Positions 1 through 10,308 are shown, counted from the stretch's first letter. The stretch is DNA of 64,000 nt from Porphyromonas catoniae ATCC 51270 (GCF_000565015.1 NZ_JDFF01000025.1:1-64000), one strand, 5' to 3'. The notes: generated by a model not told the origin, from the letters alone. A program made the numbers and translations.

Positions 1-104
1 TATGGTAACTCGCCTTAACAAGTTGTGGTAACTCGTTCAAACGAGTTATGGCAAGTCGTTGCAGAGAGTTATGGTAAGTCTCTGAGACGACTTATGGTAA
101 CTCG
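1..104. repeat. 23-bp-period palindrome array 1 (cut by window start)
   Basis: Five visible units of a 17-bp near-palindrome, the first cut by the window edge, start at 19, 42, 65 and 88 after the partial unit at 1-12. Six-base spacers separate them, giving an exact 23-bp period. All visible units have the TGG (or close variant) centre, for example CGACTTATGGTAACTCG at 88-104. The array lies downstream of the 3' end of uvrC and belongs to the same family as the six complete arrays elsewhere in the window. Confidence 0.9.
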
Positions 105-315
105 CCACATGCTCCCACAAGCAACTCAAAAAGAGAATATTACAATAGGAAAAAAACGAGCTTACACCTTCACATCCAAGGGTAACACTTGATAAAAGCT
201 AAACTTACAGAGGATTAACCTCAGCCTTTGAGGCCAAAGGTGTCGGAGAGAGCTATGAGGCGGTATCCCTACCACCAATCGCATTTAGGCTATATATCTA
301 AGACTATATTATACG
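105..315. other. intergenic, uvrC 3' flank
   Basis: No gene is seen here. The stretch is AT-rich near 120-160 and has only a weak hairpin (CCTCA/TGAGG around 218-232) that could end uvrC transcription. I see no other structure. Confidence 0.5.
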
Positions 316-2160
316 TCACTCCACAGAGACCGAGGACTCCTCAGATGCATCGGGATGGAAGGCATTATATACAATACGTGCCTTAGACGGACCAATTACT
401 CGCGTGAGATCAACAAGCGTTGCAGAAGAGATTCCCTGTACGCTATGAAAGGTAGAGAGTAGCGTATCCTTTGTCTTGGCCCCTACGCCCTTGATGTAGT
501 CTAGGCGTGAGGAGAGCTGACTCTTACTGCGCTTATCACGATGAAAGGTAATGGCAAAACGATGCACCTCTGCCTGAATTTGCTCTAGAAGGTGAAAGGT
601 TGGGCTATGATGACGTACTGGGATTTCCCTCAAAGCGTCTTCCCCATAGAGCAACGCAGCCGTACGGTGACGATCATCCTTTACCAAGCCAGCAACGGGA
701 ATCTCCACCCCCAGAGAAGACAACGCATCTCGAATAGCACCGACCTGCCCCTTACCCCCATCTGCGAGGATAAGGTCTGGCAGAGCCTCCTGTGCCTCCA
801 CCATACGACGATAGCGACGTGTCACAACCTCCTTCATAGAAGCGTAATCATCTGGCCCTTCGACAGAGCGGATATTAAACTTTCGATAATCCTTCTTAGA
901 GGGACGGCCTCGTTTGAAAACGACACAAGCAGCTACAGGGTCTGAGCCCTGGATATTTGAGTTGTCAAAGCACTCTATGTGCATCGGCACACGCTCTAGG
1001 GAAAGGCGTTGCTTCAAGTCTCCAACGACCTGCATGAGCTTCTGGTCAGGATTAAGTCGCTCCGCCCGCTTGTACTTGTCTACTTTATACTGCCGGACGT
1101 TACGTTCTGAGAGCTCCAGGAGCTTTTTCTTATCCCCTCGCTGAGGAATCGTAATCGTGACATTCACATCGTCTCGCCATCCGGGGTCAAAGGGAAGGAT
1201 AAGCTCCCTAGCACGAGAAGCAAAACGCTGGCGTAGCTCAGTGATAGCAGAAGCGAAGAGCTCCTCCCGAGTCTCGCCCTCAATAAGGCTACGGTACTCC
1301 AGCGTATAGACCTGCGTCACCATACCCTGTGTCAGGTGCATGAAGTTCACATAGGTCGATCCATCAGCGTCCTCTTCGAAGCTGAAGACATCTACATTAT
1401 GGATATGATGAGGAGCAACGGTATGCTTAACTTGGTAGTTCTCCAAATACTGGAGGCGCTCCTTATAGATTTGAGCTTCCTCAAAGCGTAGCTCACCACT
1501 GAGGCGGAGCATCTCCTCCTTATACAACTCAATGACATCACGTAGATTACCTCGAAGTAGGGAGGTAATCTCTCGGATATTATGGTCGTAGTCTTCCTCG
1601 GTCTGATAGCCTACACATGGAGCCTTACACTTGCCAATGTGGTACTCAAGGCAAACCTTATACTTCCCCTGAGCTATCTTATGTGGTGAAAGATCTAGGT
1701 CACACGTGCGGATGGGATAGAGATCACGCACCATAGCCACAGCAGCATGAGCCATGCCCGCATTGGGATAAGGGCCAAAGTGCTGTGAGCCATCACGTGC
1801 AGGACGTCGCTCCACACGGATACGAGGGAAGTGCTCCCTATGAATGACGACCTCGGGATAGGTCTTATCATCCTTAAGCAGGATGTTGTAGCGAGGCTTA
1901 TGCTCCTTAATCAGGGCATTCTCTAGAATGAGTGCCTCTGCTTCAGAGCCGACAACGATATACTCGATCCCTCGGATCTGACGGACAAGCAATCGAGTCT
2001 TGGAGCTCTGTATATCTCGCTGGAAGTAGCTACTGACACGCCGACGAAGGTTCTTAGCCTTCCCTACATAGATAATCTCACCTGTCTGCCCAATGTACTT
2101 GTAGCAACCCGGAGCCTCGGGCAGCGTCGGCAATATCTTACGAATCTCGTCAATCGTCAT
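316..2160 (-). CDS. uvrC: UvrABC excinuclease subunit C
   Basis: Nucleotide excision repair nuclease that makes both incisions around a UvrB-bound lesion. At 614 aa it has the family's usual length. The N-terminal GIY-YIG domain is at about residues 15-95 (GCY at 18-20, YVGKAKNLRRR from 31). Four cysteines (153, 170, 178, 182) match the spacing of the UvrC iron-sulfur cluster. A UVR helix for UvrB contact lies near 205-240. The C-terminal RNase-H-like nuclease contains ECFDNSNIQG, and the protein ends with tandem helix-hairpin-helix motifs (GVGAKT, IGPSKA). It stands alone on the minus strand. A CAAAGATA at 2192-2199 reads as a TATCTTTG -7 box on its strand, about 35 bp upstream of the ATG. 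Confidence 0.97.
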   Translation of the reverse strand: MTIDEIRKILPTLPEAPGCYKYIGQTGEIIYVGKAKNLRRRVSSYFQRDIQSSKTRLLVRQIRGIEYIVVGSEAEALILENALIKEHKPRYNILLKDDKTYPEVVIHREHFPRIRVERRPARDGSQHFGPYPNAGMAHAAVAMVRDLYPIRTCDLDLSPHKIAQGKYKVCLEYHIGKCKAPCVGYQTEEDYDHNIREITSLLRGNLRDVIELYKEEMLRLSGELRFEEAQIYKERLQYLENYQVKHTVAPHHIHNVDVFSFEEDADGSTYVNFMHLTQGMVTQVYTLEYRSLIEGETREELFASAITELRQRFASRARELILPFDPGWRDDVNVTITIPQRGDKKKLLELSERNVRQYKVDKYKRAERLNPDQKLMQVVGDLKQRLSLERVPMHIECFDNSNIQGSDPVAACVVFKRGRPSKKDYRKFNIRSVEGPDDYASMKEVVTRRYRRMVEAQEALPDLILADGGKGQVGAIRDALSSLGVEIPVAGLVKDDRHRTAALLYGEDALREIPVRHHSPTFHLLEQIQAEVHRFAITFHRDKRSKSQLSSRLDYIKGVGAKTKDTLLSTFHSVQGISSATLVDLTRVIGPSKARIVYNAFHPDASEESSVSVE

Positions 2161-2191
2161 AGTTCTTTTCGGGGCAAAGCAAATCTCTCAG

Positions 2192-2199
2192 CAAAGATA
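2192..2199 (-). promoter_or_regulatory. -7 box upstream of uvrC
   Basis: TATCTTTG on the minus strand fits the Bacteroidetes TAnnTTTG -7 element. No well-spaced TTG -33 element is visible, so this is moderate evidence only. Confidence 0.45.
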
Positions 2200-2298
2200 C
2201 CACAAAGTCATACGAACCTGTCTCAAAGCCAAATAACCCAAAATCATCCGAGAGAACGCCCCAGACATCCATCTAGCCACAATCACGAGTCGAAGAAG

Positions 2299-2306
2299 TA
2301 TCTTTG
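2299..2306 (+). promoter_or_regulatory. -7 box of the HAD phosphatase gene
   Basis: TATCTTTG on the plus strand. It overlaps a possible TTG start codon at 2304, so the true start codon must lie further downstream; the ATG at 2385 fits. No clear -33 TTG is visible. Confidence 0.55.
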
Positions 2307-2312
2307 CCCAAA

Positions 2313-2340
2313 GCAGAGAGCCTAAACAAAGGCTCTCTGC
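2313..2340 (+). promoter_or_regulatory. perfect hairpin in the 5' leader of the HAD gene
   Basis: GCAGAGAGCC (2313-2322) pairs perfectly with GGCTCTCTGC (2331-2340) around an 8-base loop. It would lie at the very 5' end of the transcript started from the -7 box at 2299-2306 and 44 bp before the ATG. No U-tract follows, so it is more likely an mRNA-stabilising or translation-control hairpin than a terminator. Confidence 0.6.
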
Positions 2341-2384
2341 ATCTGATTATTTATTACAACAAAGTCTCAACAAAGAATAAACAA

Positions 2385-3194
2385 ATGAAACTCCTCGCCC
2401 TAGACATCGATGGCACACTTGTCAATAGCCAACATCAAGTAACCACCCCCGTGCGGGACGCCCTCCTCGAAGCACAACGCACTCGCAACCTACGCATCAT
2501 CCTTGCCTCAGGACGACCAACTGCAGCCCTGCAACAACTCGTACAGCTTCTAGAGCTAGAGCGATATGGTGGTTACCTCCTTCCGTACAACGGAGGTAAG
2601 GCTATTGAGCTATCTACGGGGCACACCCTACACGCTCAGCTCCTCAGCCAGGACCTCCTGCCTCAGATCGACCACCTTATCAAGTCACACGACGTAGATG
2701 TCCTGAGCTACACCGAGGAGAATATCCTCATCGAAACTGCAGCAAATGAGTATGCACAGAAGGAAATAGATATAACAGGAATGTCCCTAAAGGTACTACC
2801 CAACTTTATGAATACATTCACCGAACCTCTACCGAAATGTCTTGCAGTCGGCCCCACGGAGAAGCTTATCCGTCTAGAAGCAGCTCTCAAGCGTGAACTA
2901 GGGCAGTATATCGATGCCTTCCGCTCAAGTGACATTTTCCTTGAAATCGTCCCTCATGGGGTGAATAAGGGTACGGCACTAGCATCACTACTTGAGATTC
3001 TCGGCAAGACTTCTAAAGACCTTATTGCTATCGGTGATAACTATAATGATGTCGAGATGCTTCGCCTAGCAGAGACCTCCATCGCAATGGGGAATGCACC
3101 CAAGGATATTCAGCAGCTAGCAACTTTCGTCACGAAAACCAACAACGAAGATGGTGTAGCCTACGCCCTCGAGCATTTCCTTTTCCCTAGCTAG
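2385..3194 (+). CDS. Cof-type HAD-IIB family phosphatase
   Basis: Predicted cytoplasmic sugar-phosphate or nucleotide phosphatase, 269 aa. Motif I is LLALDIDGTLVNS with the nucleophile and acid Asp at residues 7 and 9. Motif II is ASGRPT, and motif IV is AIGDNYNDVEML near the C-terminus. The type IIB cap lies between motifs II and III, as in the Cof/YidA group. The ATG at 2385 is chosen over an upstream TTG at 2304 because motif I then falls at the very N-terminus and because the upstream start overlaps the promoter -7 box. It is monocistronic, with a strong terminator at 3255-3295. The substrate cannot be read from the sequence. Confidence 0.93.
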   Translation: MKLLALDIDGTLVNSQHQVTTPVRDALLEAQRTRNLRIILASGRPTAALQQLVQLLELERYGGYLLPYNGGKAIELSTGHTLHAQLLSQDLLPQIDHLIKSHDVDVLSYTEENILIETAANEYAQKEIDITGMSLKVLPNFMNTFTEPLPKCLAVGPTEKLIRLEAALKRELGQYIDAFRSSDIFLEIVPHGVNKGTALASLLEILGKTSKDLIAIGDNYNDVEMLRLAETSIAMGNAPKDIQQLATFVTKTNNEDGVAYALEHFLFPS

Positions 3195-3254
3195 TGTTAG
3201 CCTTTCTCCCTAGTATTTATCCTCTTCACGAACCTCTTCCTCCCCGAAGAACAT

Positions 3255-3295
3255 AAAAGGGGCCCATCATAGCGTCAGCTATGGTGGGCCCTTTT
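3255..3295. terminator. bidirectional terminator
   Basis: AAAAGGGGCCCATCATAGC pairs with GCTATGGTGGGCCCTTTT across a GTCA loop, with one bulge and one wobble. It has T-runs on both strands and lies between the convergent HAD gene (+) and the acyltransferase gene (-). Confidence 0.85.
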
Positions 3296-3311
3296 CTTTA
3301 TCTTGATACTA

Positions 3312-4321
3312 TTACTTTAAAACGTGGTAGCCAATCTTATCCTGCACCTTCACCATAACCCAAGCAATACCTAGGCTGATGATAAACACAATCAACGCGC
3401 CACCGTACTCATACACCTCTGATAGCAGAGCCGAGTAGGGATTCAACTGTTTCCAGAGCAGTATAACTGCCATATGGAAATAATAGATATTTCCCGAGTA
3501 CTTAGCTCCAATCATCTCTAGCCATGTACCTCTCCCCAGCTCACTATGCGAAAGGAAAAGCATAAAAAGCGCAACCTCAATAGGGAAAAGGCCTATTAGA
3601 CTTGGTGATGCCGTATAGTTACTAAGATACAACGTCACCAACTGCTCTAACCCCATTAAGACAAGTAGTATAAAGTAGATATTAAGCCAACGATACTTTA
3701 GCAGGCGACATTGATTAGCATGTATCCAATAACCCAAAGCAATATAGGGTACAGCACGAGTCAAGAAGTTAAAGACAAAGACCGACTCTGGTTTTCCAAA
3801 GAGCAACATACGAAAAGGCCCAATGGCAGCCCATAGTAAAATCAGAAAGAACAAGAGGGGCACCCAGCGTCCTTTCGTCACATATAAATAGAGAGAGAGA
3901 AGAATTGTAGTCCAAATAATAAGGCTGTCAAATACCACAAATGCCCCGAAGCAAAAGTGCTAAACCCCATAAAAACCCACTGAAAGTAGGTCCAATAGGA
4001 GGTGGTAATAGACCCAAGTTGAGGTGGGGCGATTATGTTATAGAAAATCTGAAGGATAAGAATGATAGGTAGGACCTTCTTTACAGACTTCCAGATTCGC
4101 ACTTGCACCTTCGAGAGGTCAGATACATAAATAAAATACCCCGTAATAGAGAAGAAAAGCTCCACCGCACCTCCTGGTATCTGTAACCACGACAGTGCAA
4201 GCGGAGAATGACAAGTCACAACAACGAAGGCCAGTAGAGCCTTCAGCACATAGAGCGAAGGTATTGAGCTCGCACTTGATGCGTGTACGGGCAGATCATA
4301 CGAGGATGATGAAAAATTCAT
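3312..4321 (-). pseudogene. acyltransferase-3 family membrane protein, frameshifted at a TC repeat
   Basis: Two overlapping minus-strand reading frames together make one acyltransferase-3 (OafA/YiaH-like) protein. The N-terminal part (4321 to 3878) has the usual opening LYVLKALLAFVVVTCHS and the family motif HLWYLTALL. The C-terminal part (up to 3938, down to 3312) continues with hydrophobic helices and ends in a Lys-containing tail. The frames meet at a (TC)5 tract on the coding strand, at about 3890-3902. Removing one TC unit joins them into a single reading frame of about 335 codons, close to the family's usual length. These proteins O-acylate surface sugars or lipids in the inner membrane. 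It is either a broken gene, a sequencing error or a phase-variable gene caught in the OFF state. Confidence 0.8.
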
Positions 4322-4500
4322 AAGAGGAAGTATCTCTAAAACAACCTAGGACCTAACAGGAGCTTTCCTAGAATACACCAACAAGAATCGGCCTTATATC
4401 AAACAAAAGACAACCCTTGCATACACTAGCTTTCACCTCCCATCCTGCCCCCTCCTTAAGCCTTATTAAGACAATCTTTACTGAACCTAATCAAAACGAA
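4322..4500. other. intergenic
   Basis: Lies upstream of the acyltransferase gene and downstream of the ribosomal operon. No gene or recognisable promoter is seen. Confidence 0.4.
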
Positions 4501-4538
4501 GAGAGAGGGTTACACCATAATTGACATAACCCTCTCTC
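4501..4538 (-). terminator. terminator-like hairpin after rpsN
   Basis: GAGAGAGGGTTA (4501-4512) pairs perfectly with TAACCCTCTCTC (4527-4538). On the minus strand it is followed by TTCGTTTTGATT. It sits 17 bp after the rpsN stop and closes the ribosomal operon. Confidence 0.75.
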
Positions 4539-4555
4539 CTTACTATTAAGAAGCT

Positions 4556-4825
4556 CTACCAGCTAGCCTTCTTCACACCAGGGATGAGACCGGCAGATGC
4601 CATCTCACGGAACTGGATACGAGAAATGCCGAACTGACGCATATAGCCCTTAGGACGTCCCGTCATGCTGCAGCGGTTGTGCAGGCGTACGGGAGAAGCA
4701 TTGCGAGGCAGAGCCTGTAGTGCTTCGTAGTTTCCCTCAGCCTTGAGCTGAGCACGCTTGGCAGCATACTTAGCGACGAGCTTTGCACGCTTTACCTCGC
4801 GTGCCTTCATTGATTCCTTTGCCAT
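4556..4825 (-). CDS. rpsN: 30S ribosomal protein S14
   Basis: Small-subunit head protein S14, 89 aa. The C-terminal half carries the signature [19 protein letters not shown]. Only one cysteine is present in that region, so this is the zinc-free type rather than the four-cysteine type. It is 6 bp after rplE. It is the last gene of the run here, whereas rpsH, rplF and the rest of the spc block normally follow; a terminator-like hairpin and then unrelated genes follow instead. Confidence 0.97.
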   Translation of the reverse strand: MAKESMKAREVKRAKLVAKYAAKRAQLKAEGNYEALQALPRNASPVRLHNRCSMTGRPKGYMRQFGISRIQFREMASAGLIPGVKKASW

Positions 4826-4831
4826 AGTATC

Positions 4832-5392
4832 TTAGTTGCCTTTCTTAGCGTTCTTGAATGGAAGACCAAACTCCTTGAGTAGAGCGTAGCCTTCTTCGTC
4901 AGACTCAGCCGAGGTCACGAACGTGATGTTCATCCCCAGGATCTTCGTAATACCATCGAGGTTAATCTCGGGGAAAATGATCTGCTCGCTGATACCGAGG
5001 GTATAGTTCCCACGGCCATCGAACTTGCTTTCGATCCCCTTGAAGTCACGGATACGAGGCAGAGCGATGCGGATCAGACGCTCGAGGAACTCGTACATCT
5101 GCTCGCGGCGCAGAGTCACCATGACACCGATAGGCATCTTCTTACGAAGTTTGAAGTTGGAGATGTCCTTCTTAGAGACCGTAGCTACAGCCTTCTGTCC
5201 TGTGATGGCAGAGAGCTCTGCAATCGCAACATCAATAATCTTCTTATCTGCAGTTGCAATGCCGAGACCCTGATTGATTACAATCTTCTTGAGGACGGGC
5301 ACCTGCATACGAGACTTATACCCGAACTGCTCGATGAGTGCAGGAACGATGCGTTCCTTATATTCGTTCTTTAGACTTGCAGTGTTGCTCAT
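4832..5392 (-). CDS. rplE: 50S ribosomal protein L5
   Basis: L5, 186 aa, binds 5S rRNA in the central protuberance. Typical blocks are KIVINQGLG, the [22 protein letters not shown] region, and [18 protein letters not shown]. Its ATG overlaps the rplX stop by one base (TAATG), consistent with translational coupling. Confidence 0.98.
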   Translation of the reverse strand: MSNTASLKNEYKERIVPALIEQFGYKSRMQVPVLKKIVINQGLGIATADKKIIDVAIAELSAITGQKAVATVSKKDISNFKLRKKMPIGVMVTLRREQMYEFLERLIRIALPRIRDFKGIESKFDGRGNYTLGISEQIIFPEINLDGITKILGMNITFVTSAESDEEGYALLKEFGLPFKNAKKGN

Positions 5393-5712
5393 TACTTAAT
5401 CTCCTCTCCTGACTTTTTGGAATAACGAACGAGCTTCCCATCGGCGTTAAGACGACGTCCCACACGAGTAGCCTTCCCCGTCTTAGAATCTAGGACGTTG
5501 AGCTTAGCAATGTGGATAGGAGCTTCCTTCTTTTCGATGCCCCCCTGAGGGTTCTTTGCGCTTGGCTTAGCGTGCTTAGCGACGATGGCGACACCCTCGA
5601 CGATGGCGCGCTGCTTATCGACGAGAACCTCGAGTATACGACCCGTCTTGCCCTTGTCTACGCCACTGAGGACGACGACCTGGTCGCCCTTCTTGATATG
5701 TAACTTACTCAT
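5392..5712 (-). CDS. rplX: 50S ribosomal protein L24
   Basis: L24, 106 aa, an assembly-initiator protein of the large subunit. The N-terminal KOW motif is visible ([20 protein letters not shown]), followed by the basic middle region. It lies 20 bp after rplN and overlaps rplE by one base. Confidence 0.98.
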   Translation of the reverse strand: MSKLHIKKGDQVVVLSGVDKGKTGRILEVLVDKQRAIVEGVAIVAKHAKPSAKNPQGGIEKKEAPIHIAKLNVLDSKTGKATRVGRRLNADGKLVRYSKKSGEEIK

Positions 5713-5732
5713 TTCTACTTTCGTCTTTAGGA

Positions 5733-6098
5733 TTAGAGGACTTCAGGCGCCAGAGAAACGATCTTCATATTCACTGCACGTAGCTCACGAGCCACTGGGC
5801 CGAAGATACGGCTACCACGCATTTCACCAGCAGCGTTAAGTAGGACGCAAGCATTGTCATCGAAGCGGATGTAGGATCCGTCGGGACGACGTACTTCCTT
5901 CTTCGTGCGGACAATGATAGCCTTAGAGACGACACCCTTCTTCAGGTCAGAGGAGGGGATAACGCTCTTGACAGCTACGACGATAATATCTCCGACAGAG
6001 GCATAGCGACGGCGTGTGCCACCGAGGACACGGATGCAGAGAGCTTCCTTGGCGCCGCTATTATCTGCTACTACGAGTCTTGATTCTTGCTGGATCAT
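5733..6098 (-). CDS. rplN: 50S ribosomal protein L14
   Basis: L14, 121 aa, the standard length. It starts with the near-invariant [18 protein letters not shown] and contains the GDIIVVAVK and [16 protein letters not shown] blocks. It contacts S12 and L19 across the subunit interface. The gap to rpsQ is 3 bp. Confidence 0.99.
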   Translation of the reverse strand: MIQQESRLVVADNSGAKEALCIRVLGGTRRRYASVGDIIVVAVKSVIPSSDLKKGVVSKAIIVRTKKEVRRPDGSYIRFDDNACVLLNAAGEMRGSRIFGPVARELRAVNMKIVSLAPEVL

Positions 6099-6101
6099 AT
6101 A

Positions 6102-6359
6102 CTACTTAGCTCTTTCGATAATGCTGACTAGTCTCCATCTCTTAGTGCGTGAGAGGGGACGAGTCTCCATGATACGGACTGTATCGCCGATGTTGCACTC
6201 ATTTCTCTCATCGTGGGCATGGTACTTCTTCGTCTTATTGACGAACTTACCATAGATAGGGTGCTTTTCCTTCCACTTGACAGCGACCGTGATAGTCTTA
6301 TCCATCTTATTGGAAGAAACAACGCCTACACGTTCTTTTCTTAATCTTCTCTGTTCCAT
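6102..6359 (-). CDS. rpsQ: 30S ribosomal protein S17
   Basis: S17, 85 aa, an OB-fold protein that binds 16S rRNA helices 7 and 11. The signature [19 protein letters not shown] and the H-x-E-x-N-E region after it are present. It sits between rpmC and rplN with short gaps (12 and 3 bp). Confidence 0.98.
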   Translation of the reverse strand: MEQRRLRKERVGVVSSNKMDKTITVAVKWKEKHPIYGKFVNKTKKYHAHDERNECNIGDTVRIMETRPLSRTKRWRLVSIIERAK

Positions 6360-6371
6360 CGGGAGGATACA

Positions 6372-6569
6372 TTAATTGTTGTTGAGTTCACGCTCGCGAA
6401 GGATCGTCTTCATCTGAGCGATGCTACGACGTAGCTGACGGATCGCAGCAGGGTTATCTGCTGGAGTGACAGCGTGGTCGATGCGCTTCTTGTCGTAAGC
6501 CGCTTCTTCGGCTACCACACGCTCCTGTAGCTCGGGCGTGGTAAGCGCCTTGATCTCTGCTAACTTCAT
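6372..6569 (-). CDS. rpmC: 50S ribosomal protein L29
   Basis: L29, 65 aa, a two-helix protein at the exit tunnel. It starts MKLAEIKALTTPELQERV and ends with the second helix RQLRRSIAQMKTILRERE, as usual. It lies 8 bp after rplP. Confidence 0.97.
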   Translation of the reverse strand: MKLAEIKALTTPELQERVVAEEAAYDKKRIDHAVTPADNPAAIRQLRRSIAQMKTILRERELNNN

Positions 6570-6577
6570 CTCTACTA

Positions 6578-7012
6578 TTACAGGTTAGTGTTGGACATAT
6601 CGTAGTCACGACGGACGACGAACTTCGTGGTAACAGGGAGCTTCTGCGCAGCGAGGCGGAGAGCTTCCTTAGCGACTTCGAAGGATACCCCTTCGATCTC
6701 GAAGAGCATACGCCCTGGGGTAACGTTGGCTACGAAGCCTTCGGGCGAACCCTTACCCTTACCCATTCGGACGTCAGCTGGCTTCTTCGTGATGGGCTTG
6801 TCGGGGAAGATACGTACCCAGACCTGACCCTGACGCTGCATATAGCGAGTCACAGCGATACGAGCGGCTTCGATCTGACGACCGGTGATCCAGCGTGTAC
6901 CGAGAGACTTGATACCGAAAGAACCGAAGGCGAGCTGGTTGCCACGCTGAGCATTACCCTTGGCGCGACCCTTCTGGACTCTTCTAAACTTAGTTTTCTT
7001 AGGTTGTAACAT
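6578..7012 (-). CDS. rplP: 50S ribosomal protein L16
   Basis: L16, 144 aa, at the tRNA A-site region of the large subunit. It starts [19 protein letters not shown] and includes the [18 protein letters not shown] and [18 protein letters not shown] blocks, all standard. It is 22 bp after rpsC. Confidence 0.98.
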   Translation of the reverse strand: MLQPKKTKFRRVQKGRAKGNAQRGNQLAFGSFGIKSLGTRWITGRQIEAARIAVTRYMQRQGQVWVRIFPDKPITKKPADVRMGKGKGSPEGFVANVTPGRMLFEIEGVSFEVAKEALRLAAQKLPVTTKFVVRRDYDMSNTNL

Positions 7013-7034
7013 TGCTGTCTTCTGTTCTTATACG

Positions 7035-7787
7035 TTAGCGATTACCCCCTCTTCTGCCACCACGGGCATCACGACGACCGCCTTCACGGCGATCACGGCC
7101 ACCGTCACGACGAGCGCCATGACCAGGCTGAGGGTTGGTGAACGAAGGAGCTAGGTCACGCTTGCCGTAGACTTCACCCTTGCAGATCCACACCTTGATA
7201 CCGAGGATACCGACCTTGGTCAGTGCTTCTGCACGAGCATAGTCGATGTCAGCACGTAGGGTGTGCAGGGGAGTACGTCCTTCCTTGTACATCTCGGAAC
7301 GAGCGATTTCAGCACCGTTCAGACGGCCAGAGATCTGGACCTTGATGCCCTCGGCTCCACCACGCATAGCAGCACCGATGGCACCCTTGACAGCACGGCG
7401 GTAAGCGATCTTACCCTCGAGCTGACGAGCGATGTTATCGGCTACGATAGCAGCATCGATATCGGGGCGACGGACTTCGTAGATATTGATCTGGACGTCC
7501 TTGTTGGTGATCTTCTTCAGCTCTTCCTTGAGCGTATCTACATCCTGACCGCCCTTACCGATGACGACACCGGGACGAGCAGTACAGATCGTGATGGTCA
7601 CGTGCTTCAGGGCACGCTCGATGACGATACGAGAGACACTTGCCTTAGCCAGACGGACGCTCAGGTAGCGACGCAGACGGCTATCTTCGAGGAGCTTATC
7701 GCCGTACTTGTTCCCGCCGTACCAGTTGGAATCCCATCCACGGATGTATCCCAAACGATTGCTTATAGGATTAATCTTTTGTCCCAT
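7035..7787 (-). CDS. rpsC: 30S ribosomal protein S3
   Basis: S3, 250 aa, forms the mRNA entry site. The KH domain is recognisable ([20 protein letters not shown]), followed by the S3 C-terminal domain. The last 35 residues are a Gly/Arg/Asp-rich tail (for example [16 protein letters not shown]), an extension common in Bacteroidetes S3. It starts 5 bp after the rplV stop. Confidence 0.98.
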   Translation of the reverse strand: MGQKINPISNRLGYIRGWDSNWYGGNKYGDKLLEDSRLRRYLSVRLAKASVSRIVIERALKHVTITICTARPGVVIGKGGQDVDTLKEELKKITNKDVQINIYEVRRPDIDAAIVADNIARQLEGKIAYRRAVKGAIGAAMRGGAEGIKVQISGRLNGAEIARSEMYKEGRTPLHTLRADIDYARAEALTKVGILGIKVWICKGEVYGKRDLAPSFTNPQPGHGARRDGGRDRREGGRRDARGGRRGGNR

Positions 7788-7792
7788 CTGGT

Positions 7793-8197
7793 TTAGTTCT
7801 CTTTATTATTTAGTGAATCGACAACGATCGTGACGTGGTTCGAACGCTTGCGGATGCGATACCCACGACCCTGAGGGGCGGGGCGCATACGCTTGAGCGT
7901 AGCTGCTCCATCGACGAAGATGCGAGAGATATAGAGCTCTCCATCCTCGGCCTTGCGTCCGTTCTTCTCTTCCCAGTTAGCGATAGCAGAGCGGAGGAGT
8001 TTCTCCACGCGAGCTGCAGCTTCCTTGTTAGAGAACTTGAGCACCCCGAGGGCACGACCTACCTCCATACCACGTACGAGATCTGCCACTAGACGCATCT
8101 TACGAGGCGATGTGGGGACGTTACGCAGCGAGGCGAAGTAGGTATTCTTCAGGGCTTGCTTTCTTTCTTCGGCTGATATTTTCTTTCTTGCACCCAT
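7793..8197 (-). CDS. rplV: 50S ribosomal protein L22
   Basis: L22, 134 aa, whose hairpin lines the exit tunnel. Recognised from [20 protein letters not shown] and the tunnel-loop block [20 protein letters not shown]. It lies 45 bp after rpsS. Confidence 0.98.
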   Translation of the reverse strand: MGARKKISAEERKQALKNTYFASLRNVPTSPRKMRLVADLVRGMEVGRALGVLKFSNKEAAARVEKLLRSAIANWEEKNGRKAEDGELYISRIFVDGAATLKRMRPAPQGRGYRIRKRSNHVTIVVDSLNNKEN

Positions 8198-8242
8198 TGT
8201 TTCTTAATCTTACTTAAAGGTCTGAATTACTCAACAGCCGAA

Positions 8243-8512
8243 TTACTTCTTCTTGTTACCACCATGACCACGGAAGGTACGGGTGGGAGAGAACTCTCCG
8301 AGCTTGTGGCCGACCATGTTCTCCGTGATGAAGACAGGGATGAACTTGTTCCCGTTGTGAACGGCAATCGTATGACCGACGAAGTCAGGGCTGATCATCG
8401 AGGCGCGAGCCCAAGTCTTGATGACGGACTTCTTGCCCGATTCATTCATCGCCAAGACCTTCTTCTCGAGCTTGAGGTGGATATATGGACCTTTCTTTAG
8501 TGAACGACTCAT
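8243..8512 (-). CDS. rpsS: 30S ribosomal protein S19
   Basis: S19, 89 aa, in the 30S head. [19 protein letters not shown] at the start and the block [20 protein letters not shown] are diagnostic. The end [16 protein letters not shown] is conserved. The gap to rplB is 20 bp. Confidence 0.99.
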   Translation of the reverse strand: MSRSLKKGPYIHLKLEKKVLAMNESGKKSVIKTWARASMISPDFVGHTIAVHNGNKFIPVFITENMVGHKLGEFSPTRTFRGHGGNKKK

Positions 8513-8532
8513 AATTCTGTTGGTTTAATCGA

Positions 8533-9357
<825 letters not shown>

Positions 9358-9365
9358 TGTTCAGC

Positions 9366-9659
9366 TTAGATATTAGCGTAAAAGTCGATGGTCTGCCCCT
9401 TCTCGAGGGTAACGATCGCCTTCTTGAAGGCTGCGACCTTACCACGGATCAGTCCACTCTTGGTATAGCGAGCCTTACGCTTGCCGCTATAGTTTACCGT
9501 GTTTACACTCTCGACCTTTACTTGATACAGAGCCTCGATCGCCTTCTTGATCTCGACCTTGTTGGCATCTGGAGAGACGCGGAAGACGTAGCGCTCAGCA
9601 GTCTTCTCCGTCAGGGCTGTTGTCTTCTCCGTGATAACGGGCTTGATGATAATTCCCAT
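9366..9659 (-). CDS. rplW: 50S ribosomal protein L23
   Basis: L23, 97 aa, a docking site for trigger factor and SRP at the tunnel exit. It has the usual start IIKPVITEKTTALTEK and the central block VSPDANKVEIKKAIEALYQV. It is 13 bp after rplD. Confidence 0.97.
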   Translation of the reverse strand: MGIIIKPVITEKTTALTEKTAERYVFRVSPDANKVEIKKAIEALYQVKVESVNTVNYSGKRKARYTKSGLIRGKVAAFKKAIVTLEKGQTIDFYANI

Positions 9660-9672
9660 GATTCTTTTCTCC

Positions 9673-10308
9673 TTATGATTGTGCCTTGAGCTGTTCGTTG
9701 ATCACAGCAACAGCAGCCTCCGTCAGGACGAGCTTCTTGCAGTCAAGCACCGAGTAGGTGTTGAGCTGGAAGGCGTTCATCACACGAGCGGTGCGGATGT
9801 TGCGCGAAGAGAGTACGAGGTTGTCAGAGAGGGTCTCTACGACGAAGAGAGCCTTCTTGTCTGCCACCTGGAGAGCCTGAGAGAGCGCGATGAAGTCCTT
9901 AGTCTTCGGTGCTGCTAGCTCGAAGTTCTCGATGACGATGATCTCCTGCTTCTGAGCCTTGTAGGTGAGGGCAGAGCGGCGAGCCAGAGCCTTCACCTTC
10001 TTGTTCAGCTTGAAGCTGTAGTCACGGGGCGTAGGGCCGAAGACACGACCACCACCGACGAGCACGGGAGAGTTGATATCCCCACGACGAGCACCTCCGC
10101 CGCCCTTCTGACGGATGAGTTTACGGGTACTACCCGAAATCTCGCTACGCTCCTTTGACTTATGCGTACCCTGACGCTGGTTGGCCAGATACTGCTTTAC
10201 GTCCAAGTAAATGGCGTGGTCGTTAGGCTCGACAGCAAAGACTGCATCATCGAGCGTGATCTTGCGACCCGTATCCTCTCCCTTGATGTTATATACACTC
10301 AGTTCCAT
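9673..10308 (-). CDS. rplD: 50S ribosomal protein L4
   Basis: L4, 211 aa, lines the exit tunnel and in many bacteria also acts as an S10-operon repressor. The tunnel-loop region [19 protein letters not shown] is clear, with [17 protein letters not shown] after it. Its start is directly adjacent to the rplC stop with no gap. Confidence 0.98.
   Translation of the reverse strand: MELSVYNIKGEDTGRKITLDDAVFAVEPNDHAIYLDVKQYLANQRQGTHKSKERSEISGSTRKLIRQKGGGGARRGDINSPVLVGGGRVFGPTPRDYSFKLNKKVKALARRSALTYKAQKQEIIVIENFELAAPKTKDFIALSQALQVADKKALFVVETLSDNLVLSSRNIRTARVMNAFQLNTYSVLDCKKLVLTEAAVAVINEQLKAQS

Noticed and set aside
7263-7796. 177-codon plus-strand frame opposite rpsC
   Set aside because: It is the antisense shadow of a highly conserved ribosomal gene and has a biased, repetitive composition.
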